From an uncultured Lachnospiraceae bacterium (GTDB taxonomy: Bacteria > Bacillota > Clostridia > Lachnospirales > Lachnospiraceae), in the NCBI GenBank assembly GCA_947589175.1, contig CANPZR010000038.1, positions 1-14,441 of the forward strand: a stretch of DNA of 14,441 nt, read 5' to 3'. Both the position numbers and the translations under genes were made by a program. This document shows positions 1 to 7,449 of the stretch, piece after piece (the first letter of the stretch is position 1; every line of letters starts with the position of its first letter). The notes under the pieces were generated by a model, which saw only the letters and a program-made list of their open reading frames with translations, made no database searches and was not told where the DNA came from.

Positions 1-1122
1 GAAAAAGGAATGGCCATTCTGGGGGCCCACATTGATTCCCCCCGCATGGATATCAAGCAGAACCCGCTCTATGAGGACACGGAGCTGGCTTTTCTGGACA
101 CGCATTATTACGGCGGCATTAAAAAATATCAGTGGGTGACGCTGCCCCTGGCTATTCACGGAGTCATTGTAAAGAAGGACGGCCAGGTCGTGGACGTCTG
201 CATCGGAGAGGATGAAAAGGATCCGGTTTTCTGCGTGACGGATCTTCTGATTCATCTGGCTCATGAGAGAATGGAGAAAAAGGCGGATAAGGTTGTAGAG
301 GGAGAAGAGCTGGATATCCTTTTTGGCAGCCGCCCGCTCAAAGGAGAAGAAAAGGACGCCGTGGCGGCCAATATTAAGAAAATTTTAAATGAAAAATATG
401 GCGTGGAGGAAGAAGATTTCCTCTCGGCGGAGCTGGAAGTGGTTCCTGCGGGAAAGTCCCGGGATGCCGGTATAGACGAGAGCATGATTATAGGATACGG
501 ACAGGACGACCGTGTGTGCGCGTTCACTTCTCTGTTAGCCATGCTGGAGGTGGAGGATACGGAGTACACTACCTGCTGCCTTCTGGTGGACAAAGAAGAG
601 ATCGGCAGCGTGGGCGCCACCGGCATGAGATCCCAGGTGTTTGAAAACACAGTAGCCGAGGTACTGGACCGGCTGGGGCAATATTCGGAGTTAGCGCTCC
701 GCCGCTGCCTTGCCAATTCCCGGATGCTCTCCTCAGACGTGAGCGCGGCCTTCGATCCCCTTTACGCGGCTTCTTATGAGAAGAAAAACGCGGCTTATTT
801 CGGCCGGGGGATGGTATTCAACAAATTTACCGGTTCCCGCGGAAAGAGCGGCAGCAACGACGCCAACGCGGAGTATATGGCGCAGATCCGCGGAATCTTA
901 AGTGAGGCGAAGGTGGCCTATCAGACGGCTGAGTTAGGAAAAGTAGACGTGGGGGGCGGCGGAACCATCGCCTACATAATGGCCCTGTACGGAATGGACG
1001 TCATTGACTGCGGCGTGGCCGTGCTGAATATGCACGCCCCGTGGGAGGTGACCAGCAAGGCGGATATTTACGAGACGAAAAAGGGCTACGTGGTATTTTT
1101 GAAACATATAATGGGCAAGTGA
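1..1122 (+). CDS. M18 family zinc aminopeptidase (5' end missing)
   Basis: This is the C-terminal part of a cytoplasmic dinuclear-zinc aminopeptidase of family M18, which removes N-terminal residues, often acidic ones, from peptides. The reading frame is open from base 1 (Glu-Lys-Gly before the first visible ATG at base 10). The conserved GAHIDSPR metal-binding segment (His-x-Asp) falls at the very start, whereas in full-length members of about 430-470 residues it lies well inside the protein. The gene therefore begins upstream of the window and base 10 is not its start. Other family landmarks are visible in order: DKEEIGSVGATG, with the catalytic and metal-binding glutamates; SSDVSAAFDP, with a metal-binding Asp; and NMHAPWEV near the C-terminus, with the last His ligand. 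No ligand motif downstream of base 1 is missing. The stop is TGA at 1120-1122, and the next gene follows after 18 nt, suggesting co-transcription. The family call is firm; the exact subgroup (ApeA or ApeB type) is not. Confidence 0.93.
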   Translation, partial: EKGMAILGAHIDSPRMDIKQNPLYEDTELAFLDTHYYGGIKKYQWVTLPLAIHGVIVKKDGQVVDVCIGEDEKDPVFCVTDLLIHLAHERMEKKADKVVEGEELDILFGSRPLKGEEKDAVAANIKKILNEKYGVEEEDFLSAELEVVPAGKSRDAGIDESMIIGYGQDDRVCAFTSLLAMLEVEDTEYTTCCLLVDKEEIGSVGATGMRSQVFENTVAEVLDRLGQYSELALRRCLANSRMLSSDVSAAFDPLYAASYEKKNAAYFGRGMVFNKFTGSRGKSGSNDANAEYMAQIRGILSEAKVAYQTAELGKVDVGGGGTIAYIMALYGMDVIDCGVAVLNMHAPWEVTSKADIYETKKGYVVFLKHIMGK

Positions 1123-1140
1123 TCCGAAAGGAAGAATGCG

Positions 1141-2712
1141 ATGAAGATACGTGCGGGGAGAATGCTGCTGTTAGCAGGTGTGGCCGGAGCGCTGGCGTCT
1201 GGAATCCGAATGGGACAGACGCCGTCTCTGGCCGCTGAAAAAGAAACTGATTCGATCGGAGCCATTGAGAAGAAGATGTTGTCCGTTTCCACAAAGAAGA
1301 TCGCGTACTGCCAGGGGCAGATCCGGTCTTCTTATGACAGCGCGTGGAAAGAGGCGGCATCTCTTTCTCTTTCCAGCAGGGAACTGGACGTCGGGAAAAA
1401 GGGGTGGTACACGTTTCGGATAAAAAAGGTGTCGGGTAAATATAAATTGCTGCATATCAGGCTAAAGAAAAAAAAGTATGTCTTTTCCTTTAATTGCGCG
1501 GTAAAGCAGACCCCCGGATATTATTACCTGGTGCCCAAAGCGGAGCGTGACAAAATCCTGGCTCCGTCGCAGGACTCCGTGTCAGAGGGGGCGTCTGTCA
1601 TCTCGGAGGACAAACAGTCCATGGCGTCGGAGGTGTGGTATCTGGAATCCGCCGGGAAAATGAATTTCCGCCTGAAAAATGTAAACAGCGGTCTTTATCT
1701 GACCGGAGAGGGCGACTCGGAAGCGGCAGTCCAGAAAAGCGTGAAAAAAAAGGAGATGGCCGCAGTATTTAAGGCGCTGCAGGGCGGGAAAAAATATCTG
1801 TATCTGAAAAATCTGGGCGGATCCGGCTTCCTCCAGTTCCAGGACAAAAAAGCGGCCTGCGGCAGGCGGAGCAGAGGCGCGGAGTGGAAATTCAAGCTGG
1901 AAAAGGCCCAAAAGCCGGAATCCTACGCATGGGTTGACAAAGAGACCACCTACCCGGACAACCTTCTTTTGGGCAGCGCGTTTACCTTAAAGGGGATTGT
2001 GAACTCCAGGTACAGCATGAAATCCGTTACGGTGGAGATTGTGGATTCCGCGGGGGAAGCGGTTCTTCAAAAGACAGAAAAAGCAAAAGAGTGCCGGTAT
2101 GATATTTCCCGGGCGGACGCGGACATACCCTTTGGGAAACTTCCTCTGGGGGAATATTTTTACCGGATTCGCGTGACGGACAGCCAGGGGCAAGAGCTGA
2201 CGGCCCTCGACCGGAAATTTACGGTCTATATGCCGGAAGAGAGCGAGGCCCGGATGCTGACCTACGATCCGCTTCTCATCGCCCAGACCGGCCATCAGTC
2301 CGACGGGACGAAAAAAGAGCAGAAGGCATGCGCTTCCTACGCCCTGGCATACTGCAATGCCATTCTTGCCAGGAGGGCGCAGGATCCCCACAGCTATTGG
2401 ACCAGCGAGACGGACGTCACATGCGTGTGGTCCAGGGGAGGATACGCAACGGCGTCCTATGATTCGGAGACAGCCCTTTTGCAGGCGGCGTATGCGCAGA
2501 TTCTGGCGGGCAGTCCCTGCATTCTCTATGTGAAATGCAATTCTTCCAGTCAGCACTGGGTGACGCTGATCGGTTATCAGAATATAGGAGAGGGAGGAAA
2601 ACTTTCCGCGGACAGTTTCCTGGCGCTGGATCCATGGGACGGAACCGTCATTACCGTTTCAGATAAATACCAGATTCATCCCGGCCTTCGTCTCGCATAC
2701 AGTAATTCCTAG
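1141..2712 (+). CDS. secreted multidomain protein with C39-like cysteine peptidase domain
   Basis: The protein has 523 residues. Residues 1-32 look like a Sec signal peptide: Lys/Arg at 2, 4 and 7, a hydrophobic core MLLLAGVAGALASGI, and a possible cleavage after SLAA. Residues about 40-155 are basic and unrecognised. Residues about 160-257 resemble a ricin-type beta-trefoil, with repeats such as FRLKNVNSGLYLTG and KYLYLKNLGGSGFLQFQ. Residues about 272-365 look like an Ig-like beta-sandwich. The C-terminus (about 370-523) resembles Peptidase_C39_2: a helix KACASYALAYC with candidate nucleophile Cys397, then SQHWVTLIGY with His472, then LDPWDG with Asp497. That Cys-His-Asp order fits a papain-fold peptidase, but the usual Cys-Gly start of the motif is replaced by Cys-Ala and no activity is shown. 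An AGGA ribosome binding site lies 8 nt before the ATG. The substrate is unknown; extracellular cleavage of peptides or wall-linked protein is inferred. It could instead be a binding protein that kept the fold. Confidence 0.75.
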   Translation: MKIRAGRMLLLAGVAGALASGIRMGQTPSLAAEKETDSIGAIEKKMLSVSTKKIAYCQGQIRSSYDSAWKEAASLSLSSRELDVGKKGWYTFRIKKVSGKYKLLHIRLKKKKYVFSFNCAVKQTPGYYYLVPKAERDKILAPSQDSVSEGASVISEDKQSMASEVWYLESAGKMNFRLKNVNSGLYLTGEGDSEAAVQKSVKKKEMAAVFKALQGGKKYLYLKNLGGSGFLQFQDKKAACGRRSRGAEWKFKLEKAQKPESYAWVDKETTYPDNLLLGSAFTLKGIVNSRYSMKSVTVEIVDSAGEAVLQKTEKAKECRYDISRADADIPFGKLPLGEYFYRIRVTDSQGQELTALDRKFTVYMPEESEARMLTYDPLLIAQTGHQSDGTKKEQKACASYALAYCNAILARRAQDPHSYWTSETDVTCVWSRGGYATASYDSETALLQAAYAQILAGSPCILYVKCNSSSQHWVTLIGYQNIGEGGKLSADSFLALDPWDGTVITVSDKYQIHPGLRLAYSNS

Positions 2713-2796
2713 TCGTTTTGCGCCACAAAGATGTGCCAGACAACCATAGACGCGGAGAGAAAACAGGAGTATAATAGAATCAGGCGAAAAAAGAGG

Positions 2797-2825
2797 TTGA
2801 CAATCAGCAGGCGATAAGATATTAT
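2797..2825 (+). promoter_or_regulatory. recA promoter (sigma-A type)
   Basis: A perfect -35 box TTGACA (2797-2802) is followed 17 nt later by TATTAT (2820-2825). An overlapping TATAAT (2823-2828) would give a less favourable 20-nt spacer. Transcription should start near 2832, placing the LexA box on the start site. The stretch 2713-2796 upstream holds another isolated TATAAT at 2770-2775 without a convincing -35, and nothing else I can name. Confidence 0.75.
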
Positions 2826-2830
2826 AATAA

Positions 2831-2874
2831 CAGAACATCTGTTCGAAACGCTTGTTCTGTTTTTCGGACAGATG
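2831..2874 (+). promoter_or_regulatory. recA leader with two mutually exclusive hairpins
   Basis: Two inverted repeats compete for the same bases. Hairpin A pairs CAGAACA (2831-2837) with TGTTCTG (2853-2859), followed at once by TTTTT (2860-2864). Hairpin B pairs CATCTGTTCG (2836-2845) with CGGACAGATG (2865-2874), ten pairs with one G-U. Both include part of the LexA palindrome, so some of the symmetry may come from the operator. Whether the RNA uses these folds is unknown. Confidence 0.4.
2832..2845 (+). promoter_or_regulatory. LexA (DinR) SOS operator of recA
   Basis: The 14-mer AGAACATCTGTTCG contains the perfect inverted half-sites GAAC and GTTC separated by 4 nt. This is the Bacillus/Clostridium LexA box form (CGAAC-N4-GTTCG, RNRY in the middle), with the first base and one centre base differing from the consensus. 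It sits at the predicted transcription start, where LexA binding would block RNA polymerase. LexA repression of recA, relieved when RecA filaments trigger LexA self-cleavage, is established for the family. Its action here is inferred from the site and its position. Confidence 0.8.
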
Positions 2875-2916
2875 CTATGGGGAAGATGTTATGTGAGTGA
2901 TCAGGAGGATATACAG

Positions 2917-3993
2917 ATGGAAAAAGATCAGAATAAATTAAAGGCGCTGGAGTCTGCTATTGCCCAGATTGAGAAGGCGTACGGACAGGGCTCGATCATG
3001 AAGCTGGGAGACACGACGCATCTGCAGGTGGAGGCGGTTCCCACGGGATCGTTGAGCCTGGATCTCGCCCTGGGCGTGGGAGGCATCCCGAAGGGACGTA
3101 TTGTGGAGATTTACGGACCGGAGTCCAGCGGCAAGACCACCGTCGCTCTGCACATGGTGGCGGAGGTTCAGAAGCAGGGCGGGATCGCAGGCTTTATTGA
3201 TGCGGAGCATGCGCTGGATCCCGTCTATGCGAGAAATATCGGAGTAAATATTGACGAATTGTACATATCCCAGCCGGACAGCGGCGAACAGGCGATGGAG
3301 ATTACGGAGACCATGGTGCGCTCCGGGGCGGTGGATATCATTATCGTGGATTCCGTGGCGGCGCTGGTGCCGAAGGCGGAGATCGACGGCGACATGGGCG
3401 ACTCCCATGTGGGGCTGCAGGCCCGGCTCATGAGCCAGGCTTTGCGGAAGCTGACAGCAGTGATCAATAAGTCCAACTGCACGGTCATATTTATCAATCA
3501 GCTCCGCGAGAAGATCGGCGTCATGTTCGGCAACCCGGAGACGACGACCGGCGGCCGTGCGCTGAAGTTCTACGCCTCGGTCCGCATGGACGTGAGGCGG
3601 ATCGAGACTTTGTCCCAGGCGGGAGAGAAGATCGGAAACCGCGTCCGCGTCAAGGTGGTGAAGAACAAGGTCGCTCCGCCCTTCCAGGAGGCGGAGTTCG
3701 ACATCATGTTCGGCAAGGGCATTTCCCGGGAGGGAGATGTGCTGGATCTGGCAGCCAGCCACGACATCATTGTCAAGAGCGGCGCCTGGTACTCTTACAA
3801 CGGGGACCGCATCGGCCAGGGCCGGGAGAACGCCAAGAAGTACCTGGCGGAGAATCCCGCCGTGTTTGAAGAAGTAGAGAGGGCGGTCCGGGAGAAGTGC
3901 CTTCCGTCCGGCGCGGAGGAACCGGCGGAGAGCGGCGAGGGTGAACAGCCGGAGGACAAGAAGCCGGCGTCCAGAAAGAAAAAGGAAGAGTAG
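2917..3993 (+). CDS. recA: recombinase RecA
   Basis: This is the ATP-dependent recombinase that coats single-stranded DNA, searches for homology and exchanges strands, and that triggers LexA cleavage in the SOS response. The 358-residue length is typical. Visible landmarks are the Walker A motif GPESSGKT at about residues 67-74, FIDAEHALDP, the Walker B-like strand DIIIVDSVAAL, the L1 region of GDMGDSHVGLQARLMSQALRK, INQLREKIGVMFGNPETTTGG (L2) and the KVVKNKVAPPF segment. The C-terminal tail is acidic and then unusually lysine/arginine-rich at its very end (KKPASRKKKEE). The start at 2917 is chosen because AGGAGG (2903-2908) lies 8 nt upstream and the protein then begins MEKDQNKLKALE, as in homologues. 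An in-frame ATG at 2872 would add 15 non-conserved residues, has no ribosome binding site and lies inside a leader hairpin. recX follows after 3 nt. SOS control is indicated by the upstream LexA box. Confidence 0.98.
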   Translation: MEKDQNKLKALESAIAQIEKAYGQGSIMKLGDTTHLQVEAVPTGSLSLDLALGVGGIPKGRIVEIYGPESSGKTTVALHMVAEVQKQGGIAGFIDAEHALDPVYARNIGVNIDELYISQPDSGEQAMEITETMVRSGAVDIIIVDSVAALVPKAEIDGDMGDSHVGLQARLMSQALRKLTAVINKSNCTVIFINQLREKIGVMFGNPETTTGGRALKFYASVRMDVRRIETLSQAGEKIGNRVRVKVVKNKVAPPFQEAEFDIMFGKGISREGDVLDLAASHDIIVKSGAWYSYNGDRIGQGRENAKKYLAENPAVFEEVERAVREKCLPSGAEEPAESGEGEQPEDKKPASRKKKEE

Positions 3994-3996
3994 TGT

Positions 3997-4479
3997 ATGG
4001 ACACGGCACAGATGGACGAAGAGGAGAAGAAGGCTGTCAAAAAGGCTATGGATCTGCTGCTGCGGATGGATCAGACCGAGAAGGGCCTATATGACAAGCT
4101 GATCCGCGCCGGGTTTTCCGAGAGGGCGGCGGCGACGGCTATGTCCTATGTGAAAAGCTTTGGTTATCTGGACGATCTTAGGTATGCGCAGAACTATATC
4201 GGTTTTCATAAGGAACAGTACAGCCGGAAGGAGCTGCGCTACAAGCTTGCAGGCCGAGGCGTGCCGGCGGATGTGATCGACCAGGCGCTCAGAGAGCATT
4301 TCAGGGAGGATGAGACGCAGGCCCTCAGGAAGCAGCTGGAGAAGAAGCTGAGGGGACGGGTTCTCTCTTCCCTTGACCGGGCGGAGCGGGAGAAGGTGAT
4401 TGCCTATCTGACAAGAAAGGGCTATTCCTATTCCGATGTACGGGCAGTGATGGGCGGCCTTTTTGCGGACGACGGATAA
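3997..4479 (+). CDS. recX: RecA regulatory protein RecX
   Basis: RecX binds RecA filaments and modulates, usually limits, RecA activity in the cytoplasm. The 160-residue protein has the typical size and the three-helix-repeat pattern of the family. The segments RMDQTEKGLYDKLIRAGF, SFGYLDDLRYAQNYI and SRKELRYKLAGRGVPADV match the conserved repeat starts, and KVIAYLTRKGYSYSDVRAVM closes the last repeat. It starts only 3 nt after the recA stop. Its ribosome binding site, AGGAAGAG (3983-3990), lies inside the recA 3' end, so the pair must be co-transcribed and is probably translationally coupled. RecX would thus share the SOS control of recA. An intrinsic terminator follows about 60 nt downstream. 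Confidence 0.93.
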   Translation: MDTAQMDEEEKKAVKKAMDLLLRMDQTEKGLYDKLIRAGFSERAAATAMSYVKSFGYLDDLRYAQNYIGFHKEQYSRKELRYKLAGRGVPADVIDQALREHFREDETQALRKQLEKKLRGRVLSSLDRAEREKVIAYLTRKGYSYSDVRAVMGGLFADDG

Positions 4480-4540
4480 TACGGATATGTTTTTAGGGCC
4501 AGGGGTCATGAGTCCCGTGTTTGCGCGTGATTTTGCGCGG

Positions 4541-4567
4541 GCGCGGGATGCGGCTCCCGGCTTTTTT
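4541..4567 (+). terminator. intrinsic terminator of recA-recX
   Basis: A GC-rich hairpin pairs GC(G)CGGGA (4541-4548, one bulged G) with TCCCGGC (4555-4561) around the loop TGCGGC. It is followed directly by six T (4562-4567) and more T-rich sequence. This lies between recX and the glmM promoter and fits the end of the SOS operon. Confidence 0.65.
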
Positions 4568-4595
4568 CCATTTTTCCATTTGATGAGATTTCCTG

Positions 4596-4624
4596 TTGAT
4601 TTTTCCATAGTGGTTGTGTATAAT
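4596..4624 (+). promoter_or_regulatory. glmM promoter (sigma-A type)
   Basis: TTGATT (4596-4601) and a perfect TATAAT (4619-4624) are separated by the optimal 17 nt. The expected transcription start is near 4631, giving a leader of about 68 nt before the glmM start codon. The promoter sits downstream of the recX terminator, so glmM is expected to be independent of SOS control. Confidence 0.8.
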
Positions 4625-4642
4625 GTAGTACATATGGAGTTT

Positions 4643-4680
4643 TGGGCGCAAAGCGCCCATAGGATAAGGGCGCCCTTGCG
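4643..4680 (+). promoter_or_regulatory. glmM 5' leader with two alternative GC-rich hairpins
   Basis: Fold 1 is a tight hairpin: TGGGCGC (4643-4649), loop AAA, GCGCCCA (4653-4659). Fold 2 pairs CGCAA (4647-4651) with TTGCG (4676-4680) and GCGCCC (4653-4658) with GGGCGC (4668-4673), leaving a 9-nt loop ATAGGATAA. The folds share 4653-4658 and cannot coexist. Fold 2 ends 8 nt before the GGAG ribosome binding site. I recognise no known riboswitch class here. A third local symmetry, AAGGGCGCCCTT (4666-4677), is a perfect palindrome. Confidence 0.45.
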
Positions 4681-4698
4681 GCAGAAATGGAGATTATC

Positions 4699-6045
4699 AT
4701 GAAATACTTTGGAACGGATGGATTCCGCGGAGAGGCCAATGTGACGCTGAACGTGGAGCATGCATACAAAGTGGGAAGATTTCTCGGACATTATTTTCAG
4801 AGAGAGGATCATCGTGTCCGGGTCATTATTGGAAAGGACACCCGATTGTCGGGCTACATGTTTGAGACGGCTCTGGCTTCCGGGCTGACAGCCAGCGGAG
4901 CCGATGTGTATGAGCTTCATGTAACGACCACGCCCAGCGTCTCGTATCTTGTGAGAGAAGAGGATTTTGACTGCGGCATTATGATCAGCGCCAGCCACAA
5001 TCCGTACTATGATAATGGAATCAAGGTGATCAATGCCAAAGGGCATAAGCTGGAGGCTGAGGTAGAGGAGCAGATCGAGGCCTATATTGATGGAGAGATA
5101 CCGGAACTTCCGCTGGCGAAGAAGGAGAAGATCGGCCGGTGTTTTGACTATGTGAAGGGCCGTGACCGATACATCGAATTTCTCAAAGGCCTGGCCAAGT
5201 ACCGTTTTGATGGAAAGACGGTGGCGTTAGACCTCGCCAATGGATCCGCCTCTTCCATTGCCAAAGAGGTATTTGAGTCCTTAGGCGCTCATGTGATTGT
5301 CCGGCACGACCAGCCCAATGGCACCAATATCAACAGAGACTGCGGCTCCACTCATATTGACAGCCTGCAGAGTCTGGTATATGACACGGGAGCCGATGTG
5401 GGATTTGCCTACGACGGGGACGCCGACCGGTGCATGGCGGTGGACGACGAGGGCAAGGTGATTGACGGAGACCATATTCTGTACCTCTGCGGCCAGTATC
5501 TGAGAGATCAGGGCAAGCTGAATAAAAATACAGTAGTTACCACCGTTATGTCCAACATGGGATTGTACCGGGCACTGGACGCGCTGGGAATCCGTTATGA
5601 ACAGACGGCGGTGGGAGATAAATATGTCTGTGAGAACATGATGGAAAATGACTACTCCATCGGAGGCGAGCAGTCGGGTCACATTATTTTCAAGGAACAC
5701 GCGGTGACCGGAGACGGGATACTGACGTCGCTGATGATCATGGAGGCATGGCTGGCGGCGGATCGGCCCCTGTCGGAGCTCACAGGCGAGCTGGTGATTT
5801 ACCCCCAGCTTCTTGTCAATGTGAAGGTGAAAGACAAGGCGGCTGCCAGAGAGGATGAAGACGTCCTGCGCGCGGAGAGCGAAGTGACGGAGAGCCTGGG
5901 AACGGCCGGGCGGCTTCTTTTGAGGGAGAGCGGGACGGAGCCTCTGATTCGTGTGATGGTAGAGGCGGAGACTGAGGAGTTATGTAAGAAAAACGTGAAT
6001 CATATCGTTCAGGCGCTGAGAGATAAAGGCCACGTTATTGGTTAA
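4699..6045 (+). CDS. glmM: phosphoglucosamine mutase GlmM
   Basis: GlmM interconverts glucosamine-6-phosphate and glucosamine-1-phosphate, the step before UDP-GlcNAc formation for peptidoglycan. The 448-residue length is standard. In order: KYFGTDGFRGEAN at the N-terminus; the phosphoserine loop ISASHNPYYDNG, with catalytic Ser99; the Mg-binding loop DGDADRC; the sugar-binding GGEQSGHIIF, the form typical of GlmM as opposed to other phosphohexomutases; and the phosphate-binding RESGTEPLIRVMVE near the C-terminus. The start at 4699 is chosen because GGAG (4689-4692) lies 6 nt upstream and the product then begins MKYFGTDG as in homologues. An in-frame ATG at 4687 overlaps that ribosome binding site and adds four residues only. 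The gene has its own promoter and an unusual structured leader. No terminator is visible before tig, so some read-through is possible. Confidence 0.96.
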   Translation: MKYFGTDGFRGEANVTLNVEHAYKVGRFLGHYFQREDHRVRVIIGKDTRLSGYMFETALASGLTASGADVYELHVTTTPSVSYLVREEDFDCGIMISASHNPYYDNGIKVINAKGHKLEAEVEEQIEAYIDGEIPELPLAKKEKIGRCFDYVKGRDRYIEFLKGLAKYRFDGKTVALDLANGSASSIAKEVFESLGAHVIVRHDQPNGTNINRDCGSTHIDSLQSLVYDTGADVGFAYDGDADRCMAVDDEGKVIDGDHILYLCGQYLRDQGKLNKNTVVTTVMSNMGLYRALDALGIRYEQTAVGDKYVCENMMENDYSIGGEQSGHIIFKEHAVTGDGILTSLMIMEAWLAADRPLSELTGELVIYPQLLVNVKVKDKAAAREDEDVLRAESEVTESLGTAGRLLLRESGTEPLIRVMVEAETEELCKKNVNHIVQALRDKGHVIG

Positions 6046-6085
6046 AAATATATAATATATAAAAAATATATATAAATATATATAA
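6042..6085 (+). promoter_or_regulatory. 44-nt pure A/T tract between glmM and tig
   Basis: Every base from 6042 to 6085 is A or T, mostly alternating TATA runs, in a window otherwise of mid GC. It includes the glmM stop codon and a TATAAT at 6051-6056, but no good -35 box lies 16-18 nt upstream in the glmM end. It may hold the tig promoter as an UP-like or easily melted element, or simply be an A/T-rich spacer. The ribosome binding site GAGAGGA (6097-6103) follows. Confidence 0.4.
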
Positions 6086-6110
6086 GGAAAAGGAAAGAGA
6101 GGACCAACGA

Positions 6111-7430
6111 ATGAGTTACACAGTAGAAGTAGAAAATCTGGAAAAGAGCATGGCGAAGATCATGATTACCGTAAGCGCGGAGGAGTTTGAGGCGGCTATG
6201 GTAAAATCTTATAATAAGAACAAGCGCAAGGTCAGCGTCCAGGGCTTCCGAAAAGGAAAAGCCCCGAGGAAATTGATCGAGAGAATATACGGCCCGGAGA
6301 TTTTTTACGAGGACGCGGCTAATTTTGTCATTCCGGAGACCTATGAAGAGGCGAAAAAGGAGACGGGCCTGGAGATTGTTTCCCGGCCGGAGATCGATAT
6401 AGTGGACATCGGTGAGAACCGCGAATTTGTGTTCTCGGCGACGGTTGCGGTCAAGCCGGAAGTGACGCTGGGCGAGTACAAGGGCGTTGAGGTTGAAAAG
6501 CGCGAGGCCAATGTGACAGATGCGGACATAGACGCCGAGTTAGAGAGAGTACAGGAGCAGAACAGCCGCATGATCACGGTGGAGGACCGGCCTGTAGAAA
6601 AGGATGATACAGTGACCATCGACTTTGAGGGATTTGTGGACGGCGAGCCTTTCCAGGGCGGAAAGAGCGAGAACTATCCGTTAGTGATCGGCAGCCACGC
6701 TTTTATTGATACATTCGAGGATCAGCTGATCGGCAAGAATACCGGCGAGGAGACAGAGGTTCATGTGACGTTCCCGGAGGAGTACCACGAGGCTTCCCTG
6801 AAAGGAAAGCCTGCGCTGTTCAAGGTTGCGATCAAGGCAATCCGCAGAAAGGAACTGCCGGAGCTGGATGATGAGTTCGCCAGCGAGGTGTCCGAGTTCG
6901 AGACTCTGGAAGAGTACAAAAACAGCATTAGAGAGACACTGACCGAGCGCAGAAAGGAAGAAATAAAGAGGCTCAAAGAGGAGGAGGCCGTTGAGAAGGC
7001 CGTGGCAAACGCGCAGATGGAGCTGCCGGAGCCGATGGTAGACGAGCAGGTACAGCGGATGATTCAGGAGTTTGCCGGACGCATTGCCCAGCAGGGACTG
7101 AGCTTTGAGCAGTACATGCAGATGACGGGCATGACGCCGGATGCGTTGATGCAGCAGATGAAGCCGGACGCGGAGAAGCGCATCCGCGCCAGACTGACAC
7201 TGGAGGCCATTGTCAAGGCGGAGAATATCACTGCGTCTGACGAGGAAGTGGATAAGGAAATTGAAAACATGGCTTCCATGTACCAGATGGATTTTGAGGA
7301 TGTAAAGGAGACCATCAGCGATACGGAGAGAGAGCAGTTCAGACAGGACGCGGCAGTCCAGAACGCGGTATATTTCCTTGCGGAAAATGCAGTCGAGACA
7401 GAGTCCGCGGGCAAGGAAGAAGAGGAGTAA
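6111..7430 (+). CDS. tig: trigger factor, ribosome-associated chaperone and prolyl isomerase
   Basis: Trigger factor docks at the ribosomal exit tunnel and shields nascent chains; it also isomerises prolyl bonds. The 439-residue length is typical. The N-terminal ribosome-binding domain carries the signature GFRKGKAP (residues 45-52). The FKBP-type isomerase domain spans about 160-245, with VTIDFEGFVDGEPFQGG, YPLVIGSHAFIDTFED and the closing strand LFKVAIKAI. The remainder is the long helical substrate-cradling domain (PELDDEFA, then QRMIQEFAGRIAQQGLSFEQY). The tail is acidic (GKEEEE). The start is supported by a GAGAGGA ribosome binding site ending 7 nt upstream and the conserved opening MSYTVEVENLEKSMAKI. 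clpP begins 19 nt after the stop, the classical tig-clpP arrangement, so the two are almost surely co-transcribed. Confidence 0.97.
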   Translation: MSYTVEVENLEKSMAKIMITVSAEEFEAAMVKSYNKNKRKVSVQGFRKGKAPRKLIERIYGPEIFYEDAANFVIPETYEEAKKETGLEIVSRPEIDIVDIGENREFVFSATVAVKPEVTLGEYKGVEVEKREANVTDADIDAELERVQEQNSRMITVEDRPVEKDDTVTIDFEGFVDGEPFQGGKSENYPLVIGSHAFIDTFEDQLIGKNTGEETEVHVTFPEEYHEASLKGKPALFKVAIKAIRRKELPELDDEFASEVSEFETLEEYKNSIRETLTERRKEEIKRLKEEEAVEKAVANAQMELPEPMVDEQVQRMIQEFAGRIAQQGLSFEQYMQMTGMTPDALMQQMKPDAEKRIRARLTLEAIVKAENITASDEEVDKEIENMASMYQMDFEDVKETISDTEREQFRQDAAVQNAVYFLAENAVETESAGKEEEE

Positions 7431-7449
7431 TTCGAAACGGAGGTAGAAG

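Noticed and set aside
2872..2916. In-frame upstream ATG extending recA by 15 residues
   Set aside because: No ribosome binding site, it lies inside the leader hairpin, and the extension is unlike RecA N-termini; AGGAGG supports 2917.
2938..3762. 274-codon minus-strand open frame inside recA
   Set aside because: It is fully antisense to recA with His/Arg/Leu-rich translation and no family signal.
4463..4702. 79-codon plus-strand frame between recX and glmM
   Set aside because: It runs through the recX terminator, the glmM promoter and the leader hairpins, and has no family signal, so it is not a gene.
4087..5046. 319-codon minus-strand open frame across recX, its terminator and glmM
   Set aside because: It is antisense to two clearly real genes and the glmM promoter, shows no recognisable domain and has no supporting ribosome binding site; it is explained by codon bias of the plus-strand genes.
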